This document shows positions 58,512 through 64,000 of a DNA stretch of 64,000 nucleotides, in pieces. A program made the translations under genes and the position numbers. This DNA comes from Todiramphus chloris collaris (taxonomy: Eukaryota > Chordata > Aves > Coraciiformes > Alcedinidae), in contig JANVCC010000076.1 in the NCBI GenBank assembly GCA_025345505.1, positions 13,656,057-13,720,056 of the forward strand, written 5' to 3'. Position 1 is the stretch's first letter; each line of letters opens with the position of its first letter. Below the pieces are notes generated by a model. That model had not been told where the DNA came from and ran no database searches. It saw only the letters and a program-made list of their open reading frames with translations.

Positions 58512-60662
58512 GTTGTATCATACTGTTTTCTAGTAGTCATTTTGATCATAGTGATACGCTTGTGTTTATTTTCTTTTGTTTTTATCAACTGAAGATCTTC
58601 AATTTCATTGCAGTTTTGAGTTTGTTTTTTGTATTGGTCCCAAAGTGCAGGACCATGCTTTTGAACTGGAAAGTTTCATTCAATTTCTATCAATCTAGTG
58701 CTCAGAATTTTCCACTTCTTACATAGAACAAATCTTTTCCCATTCTCTGGCTTGATGTGTTTCAATATCCCAGTTTCTTTTCCTACAAATCTTTATCATT
58801 TCTGTCTTGAAATGTTTTCACTCCAGGATGTCTTCTGCAGCTGTGTGTGTCGTACAGTGCTTCAGACCAAAAAAGCAGTAGTGACTTTGAATGCTTTTTC
58901 CGTCTTGTTGAGTCCAGGCAGTAAGTTTATAGTTCTAGACTCTGGGAATACCACCTGCAGTTCACTACAGATTTGTGATTGCTTGAGAGAGTGCTTTTGT
59001 GGTTTGGGTTTTAGGTCATTCCTTCTCCCTCTGTGTGGGTGCAGTAAGTTCTTTTTGTTTTGCATCCATCTTTCCTTGATCATTTCCATTTTTGTACCCT
59101 CATTCCTATTATTTATTCTTCCTTTACATTAATCTTTGTCAAAAACAAAGAAGTAATTTTTTATATTATGGTCCTGAGTGTAGATTCTCTTTGTTATCTG
59201 TGTTTCTTCCTACCACACAGCAGATAGACTCTCTCCCATTCTTTTTTCACTTGTGAGATTTGAACATCTGCTATTCTTTGCTGTTTTGTTCAGTTCAGCC
59301 TATGTGACAGACCATTTCAGGTTTCCCCTGATCAAGATCCTACTTAGAAATATACATTTGTATTACAGTGATATAGCAAAACTGTAGTAGTACATGCAGT
59401 AGTACTACAATATGACTGTAGTACAGCTTCCCCTATATCACAAGGTTTATTACAGTGAAGTTAGTTTGAGGAGTGGACAGCAGATTTTTCTTGTGTCCAG
59501 CACTTCAGAAAGAACAGATGGATTTAGGTCATCATTGTGGAAATTAGTTTCTGAGACATTTATCTGAGTTTTTTTGTGAAATGAGATTCACATGATCTGC
59601 TTTGATTTGATGAGTATGATGAATGATGTGGACCAATTTCAGTTCTGTTGAAATTAACATCTCAGAGGAGGAGTCATTTCAGCAAGTAATTTAACAGCAG
59701 TTAAATGGTCTTTAATACTAACATCCCTTTGTAATACAAGCCTTTTTGAGCACTTAACTCTTTAAATCACATTCTTTATATAGTATGGATATCATATGTG
59801 ATATAATATTTATAATATATGACATGATAAGAGTACGGTAACAATATAAGGTCCTTGTCTTGCACATTCATGGAGAACATTATTCAAATAGGCTTTTGAG
59901 GAGTAAGTTCTTGAGGTAGAATGTTTTACAATTTCTATTAGTAAGACCAAATATATTAACGATACTTAAAGTAGCTCAATTAAATAATGGAAATTGGAAA
60001 GCCATAAAACTGCATCATAAGAAAATGTAACTAATTTTTACCAGGACTGAATAAAATTACCAATATATTATGAAATTTATATCTTCCATCTATTTAACTT
60101 TCATTCACCCTAAGTATTCACCCAGTATAAAAAAATGTTTTAAAGTACTCAATCTTGAGTTAATTAAAGAGGCTAAAAAACATGTTTTGTCCTTTTCTCT
60201 GTTTTTTGGATGTATCAATATTGGATTTATTGTGCAAATTGGCAAGATTTGTTTGTTGTTAGCTCCTGGTGACAATACCAGTTCCTGTCCTTTTATTCAG
60301 TCAACAAAATGGTTACAGAAATCATTATATCTATATATACCCCGTTATACTTGAGAATTAAAGTTCTGCTCCTGCTGTACAAGTTTATTGTCTAGTAGAA
60401 TGTTAGTAGTCTGAGGAGCTATTTCTGTCAATGACATACTAATTACAGCACCCCAATTTCAAGAATAATAGGTCTTTGAATGACAAAATGGAAAAGTTAT
60501 CTGATGACCCACAAACTACAGTTAATTAATTTGATAAAGCTTTGCATAATTTAATTTTCTAATGAGTTTCTTAATGAAGGTAGTATTTTACATTTAAATG
60601 GGATGTTTACTTTGTAATAATAATAATTTTCATAGTCAAAGTGTCTAGTGGTGATATGATTT

Positions 60663-60684
60663 AAAAAAAAAAAAAAAAAAAAAA
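60663..60684. repeat. A(22) run
   Basis: A homopolymer of 22 A residues followed by GAAAGAAAAA in intron 12. Confidence 0.9.
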
Positions 60685-61228
60685 GAAAGAAAAATTGTAT
60701 CCTGGGGTGTTTTTATATGTTATTGTATTTTCATCTTGTACTGTAATGCAGATGTTGTTTGTTATTTATACCAATTGTTTGTGAATTATACTAAAGGTAT
60801 AATTAGCTTTTAACATTTCCTGTATACAGTGGAGTGTCACCTTGTAATAGCAATTGGCCACCATAATTAAGAGCAGTGCAGATTATTTCCATATTATTGC
60901 ATTCTTGTGGTCAAATAATACATAAGTCTACAATGGTTCAGTTGTTTGGATTGCATGATAGCAAGTTTTGGTAGTTATGGAGCACTGATGTTCTTCAAGG
61001 TTCTGGTGCCATTAAAGAAAGATCATTTAAGAGAGAAATGTGAAAGCCCAACTTGCACACAGGGCATCCTGCATTCGCAAGAATTTTGTTTCTCCATGGT
61101 TTAGTCCTCTGTTGCTGATGCCTGCATGCTTTTCCAAGTGCAGTTTAAGTAGATGAAGAAGATTTGCATAGGATTAAAATACATGGTCAACTTTAGCACT
61201 GGCCAAATTTAAATAAAAATTTAATGTG

Positions 61229-61272
61229 GTTTTGTTTTTTGGTTTTTGTTTGTTTGTTTGTTTTTGTTTGTG
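61229..61272. repeat. TTTG microsatellite
   Basis: Imperfect T/G repeat with four to five clean TTTG units (TTTGTTTGTTTGTTTG). Confidence 0.88.
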
Positions 61273-62306
61273 TGATCATGGCAAAGTCTGAGCGGTCTTT
61301 TCTGGGAATGTTTTTCATTACAAATTTTTATTTCCATGGTTGCTGGGTCAGCTATTCCTGCCTTCATTTATACAGCAAGGGCCCTTGGGCCATCTAGTGG
61401 GAGGTTGCTTCTTAACACTTGACAATCTGGGAAATCTTTTCCTTGCACCTCTTCCTATTCAGCCGTCCAGCACCAGCCCCTTAGTCTGTCATGGGACTTC
61501 CCTCATCCTTCCCCCTTACCTGTTGTGATCAGAATTCTGTGAAGTAACAGTGGAAACAGGGATCTGCATTTTTTTTGAGGCTGAGTGACAAAAGTAGAAC
61601 AGATTTTGCTAGAACTCTGTTAACTTGGTATATACCAAAACATGTAAAAGGTCATTTTAATAAACCAGGAAACAATGGGGTAAGAAAAGGTAGTTAAGTC
61701 AGTTTACGAACCTGTTTGTGATAGTTACCTAATGGAAATAAAGAATCCTTAGTTATTTAGTATTTGAACAATTGTACAGGAAGAAAAGAATCTTGAATGT
61801 CAGCATAACCTCTTCGCTTCAACATGGAATCTAAATGCCTTCTAATGAAAGTTGCAGTGACAAGCATCCAGAAATATGTTGTGTGATTTGTCTTGAACTG
61901 AGCCATGCAAGACAGTGCTAAACCAACTTTAAGTTATCCCTCTTTGTAAAGCAAACTTACAGAAATTCATGAAGTATCACTGTAATCATTTTTATAACAC
62001 TGTTTGGAAGCTCATTGTCCCTTGCTTAGTTTGTAGCGGTAAATCCCATGGAGCAGGTTGGATGTATGCTGCCAAATGAATGCTGACATATGGTAGGAAG
62101 AGGATGGAGCATCTGGGTTTAATTAGAGAGTAAGTTTAGATAATGAGAATTCAGGGAAGATTGAGCTCCTTTGTATGAGCCTGGAGACTTTGGAGTCCAA
62201 GCCTGAGTGGGCTAAGGAAGAAGGAGATTGATCACCCTGAAGAGCTAAGCCCTGGTACCTCTGCTTTCAGGAAAGTGAGTAACAGCAGCAGGACACAGGG
62301 AACAGG

Positions 62307-62328
62307 AAAAAAAAAAAAAAAAAAAAAA
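62307..62328. repeat. A(22) run
   Basis: A homopolymer of 22 A residues in intron 12. No element is recognisable upstream. Confidence 0.9.
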
Positions 62329-64000
62329 GCTGTGCACTTAGGATTTAGGCCTTCTTTTAATGCTCTGGTGAAGCTGATGGAGTCTCTCAGACATTAAATG
62401 GCGTGGCTGTCTTGGATCTGTCAGTGGAAGTCTCTTCCACACATGGAATGCCATTTGCTGTTAGAGACACTTCCATGTATCTATGTATCAGGTAAATTTT
62501 AGGCAGATGAAAGTACAATACTAGATTTTTACTGATATCTTTAGTACACTGTGATAGTTTACTTTGTGAACTGACTTTTCAAGGGTCATGCAATTTCACA
62601 TTTTTTTAGGTTCTTGGGTGGAAGGAGAAAAATGCCTACACAGTATGTCAGGTGTTCCAAGAATCTGAGAAACCCACTGTGCACAGTCATTTTTCTCAGC
62701 CATTCTGGTCATGCTGAGTATATCCAACTCTTTGATATTAATGGGTATACTGAGTATGTGTAGATCAACAGATCAGAATATGCAACTACTGATCTGCAAG
62801 GGAACTTTGAAAAAGCCATGACAACATACATTTAGATTCTGGTAATAGTTGGAATATTCAGATGTTAGAAAACTTCCAGTGGGTCATAGTATTGCTAGAA
62901 CTTTTAATGCTGCTAGGTGTATGGAGATCATGGAGAAATCTGAGCCTCAAAATCTTCCCAGACTACGTTTCTGGTCAGGAAAATAAGGGTAAGTCTGGGA
63001 AAATGCTAAGTCTGTACTACAAGAACACTAAAGCAGTAGGAGATCTTGAGGGCAATACTGATGCTTGATTTATTTATTTTTTAAATGCTGTGATTATAGA
63101 TGTTATAGCAGAATTGCAGTTCTGAAGTGTAACAAGATGTCTCTAGTAGAGCAATGCTTCTGATACATTTCATCATAGGACAGATTTGGTATACTTGCAC
63201 ATACAGTAGTAATATTAAACAAAGAAATAAGGTAGCTGCAAAACCGAATGGTCTTGGTTTTGTACAATGAAGTAGAAATGTAATAATAGCCAAGTTACGT
63301 GCAACATAATGCTTAATTTGGCAGTAGTTTGTCTACCTCATACAATGATTTAGGTTGTCTCTTTAAGAAATTCGTTTCAGGCCAGTTGTCACTTGCCCTG
63401 GTAGTTCCACAAATATTTTGATCAGACAATGTAGAATTTGACATGTTAGCACATTTTTCTACTCAACTTACACAGGTGAACTTGATATAAACCCGTGCTT
63501 TCTTAATGCTTTGTTAGAACTGTACAGCATGTGACAATATGAGAAATCCATCTTCATGTACTTTTTTCATCTGGTGATTGTTGCTGACCCTGCCTTGTCA
63601 TATGTCCCATTCTGTCTGCTGTTTCTATGATAATACTGCTTTCTTTTTGGTGACATCTAGGTGGCAAACCTTGTTTTATTCTATTTTTTGTTCCAGGTTA
63701 AAAAATAGCAATCAGTTGGTAGTTAAAACTGCCACTTATAGTTATAACTACCAATTGGTTGAAGCAAAAGAAGTGTATTTCAGGTACCAATATTTCTGAA
63801 AGAAAACCCTGACCTGCTGTGTTGAGTTGGTGAGGCATGTGGAGTATTACGCATACAAACAACCTTGAAATAGGCGCCTCACTATTAACGTTGCCTTCAG
63901 GTTTCACAGCAATGTTAGTTTCCTCTGTGGAGCAATCTGAAGTTTTTCTAGTGCCACTGACACATTTCAGCTCACCTATCAATTGCAGAAGGCACAGCTG

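Noticed and set aside
58698-59132. 144-codon open frame on the + strand in intron 12
   Set aside because: The protein is a Cys/Phe/Leu-rich mix typical of T-rich DNA read by chance, and no splice or family evidence supports it.
59375-59443. GATATAG/CTATATC flanks and TGTAGTA/TACTACA repeats as a structured element
   Set aside because: The arms are 7 bases long and made of a few repeated words (GTAGTA); expected by chance in this AT-rich sequence.

Overview
The window is bird genomic DNA holding the middle of one large gene, GRIA2 (AMPA-type glutamate receptor subunit 2, GluA2), on the + strand. The bird call rests on three things: many CR1 LINE fragments, some ending in the typical ATTCTRTG repeats; two solo LTRs of an endogenous retrovirus family I recognise from neoavian birds; and a protein almost identical to amniote GluA2. 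The species cannot be named from this sequence.

Ten consecutive coding exons are present, numbered 3 to 12 by the usual vertebrate scheme in which the Q/R-site exon is 11. They lie at 17938-18177, 22135-22331, 30613-30666, 32690-32851, 45610-45777, 46054-46158, 46872-46982, 48061-48267, 48759-49129 and 53051-53249. All have AG/GT borders, compatible phases and no internal stop, giving 1814 coding bases. They encode residues 78-681 (human precursor numbering): most of the amino-terminal domain, the ATD-LBD linker, ligand-binding segment S1, M1, the pore loop, M3 and the start of S2. Exons 1-2 lie upstream, and exon 13 onward (R/G site, flip/flop, M4, C-tail) lie downstream. No other protein-coding gene is supported; the remaining open frames are intronic noise or LINE remnants.

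Layout: 1-17937 is intron 2, with a nested pair of CR1 elements (3235-5200), another CR1 tail, an LTR at 15003-15503 and a small ancient palindromic repeat. 17938-32851 holds exons 3-6, with a 1.4-kb antisense CR1 in intron 4. 32852-45609 is intron 6, with a near-identical 140-bp segment present twice, a CR1 tail, an LTR-like block and a second solo LTR. 45610-49129 is a compact cluster of exons 7-11. 49130-53050 is intron 11. 53250-64000 is the start of intron 12.

The strongest regulatory signal is the RNA-editing structure. The genome encodes Gln (CAG, 49104-49106) at the Q/R site, and intron 11 carries a complementary sequence at 49406-49436. That sequence pairs without bulges with 49100-49130, through the Q/R codon and up to the 5' splice site. 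This is the known ADAR2 substrate that makes GluA2 calcium-impermeable. About 1.1 kb further on, the same intron has a perfect 15-bp hairpin inside possible longer-range stems, which I cannot assign to anything known.
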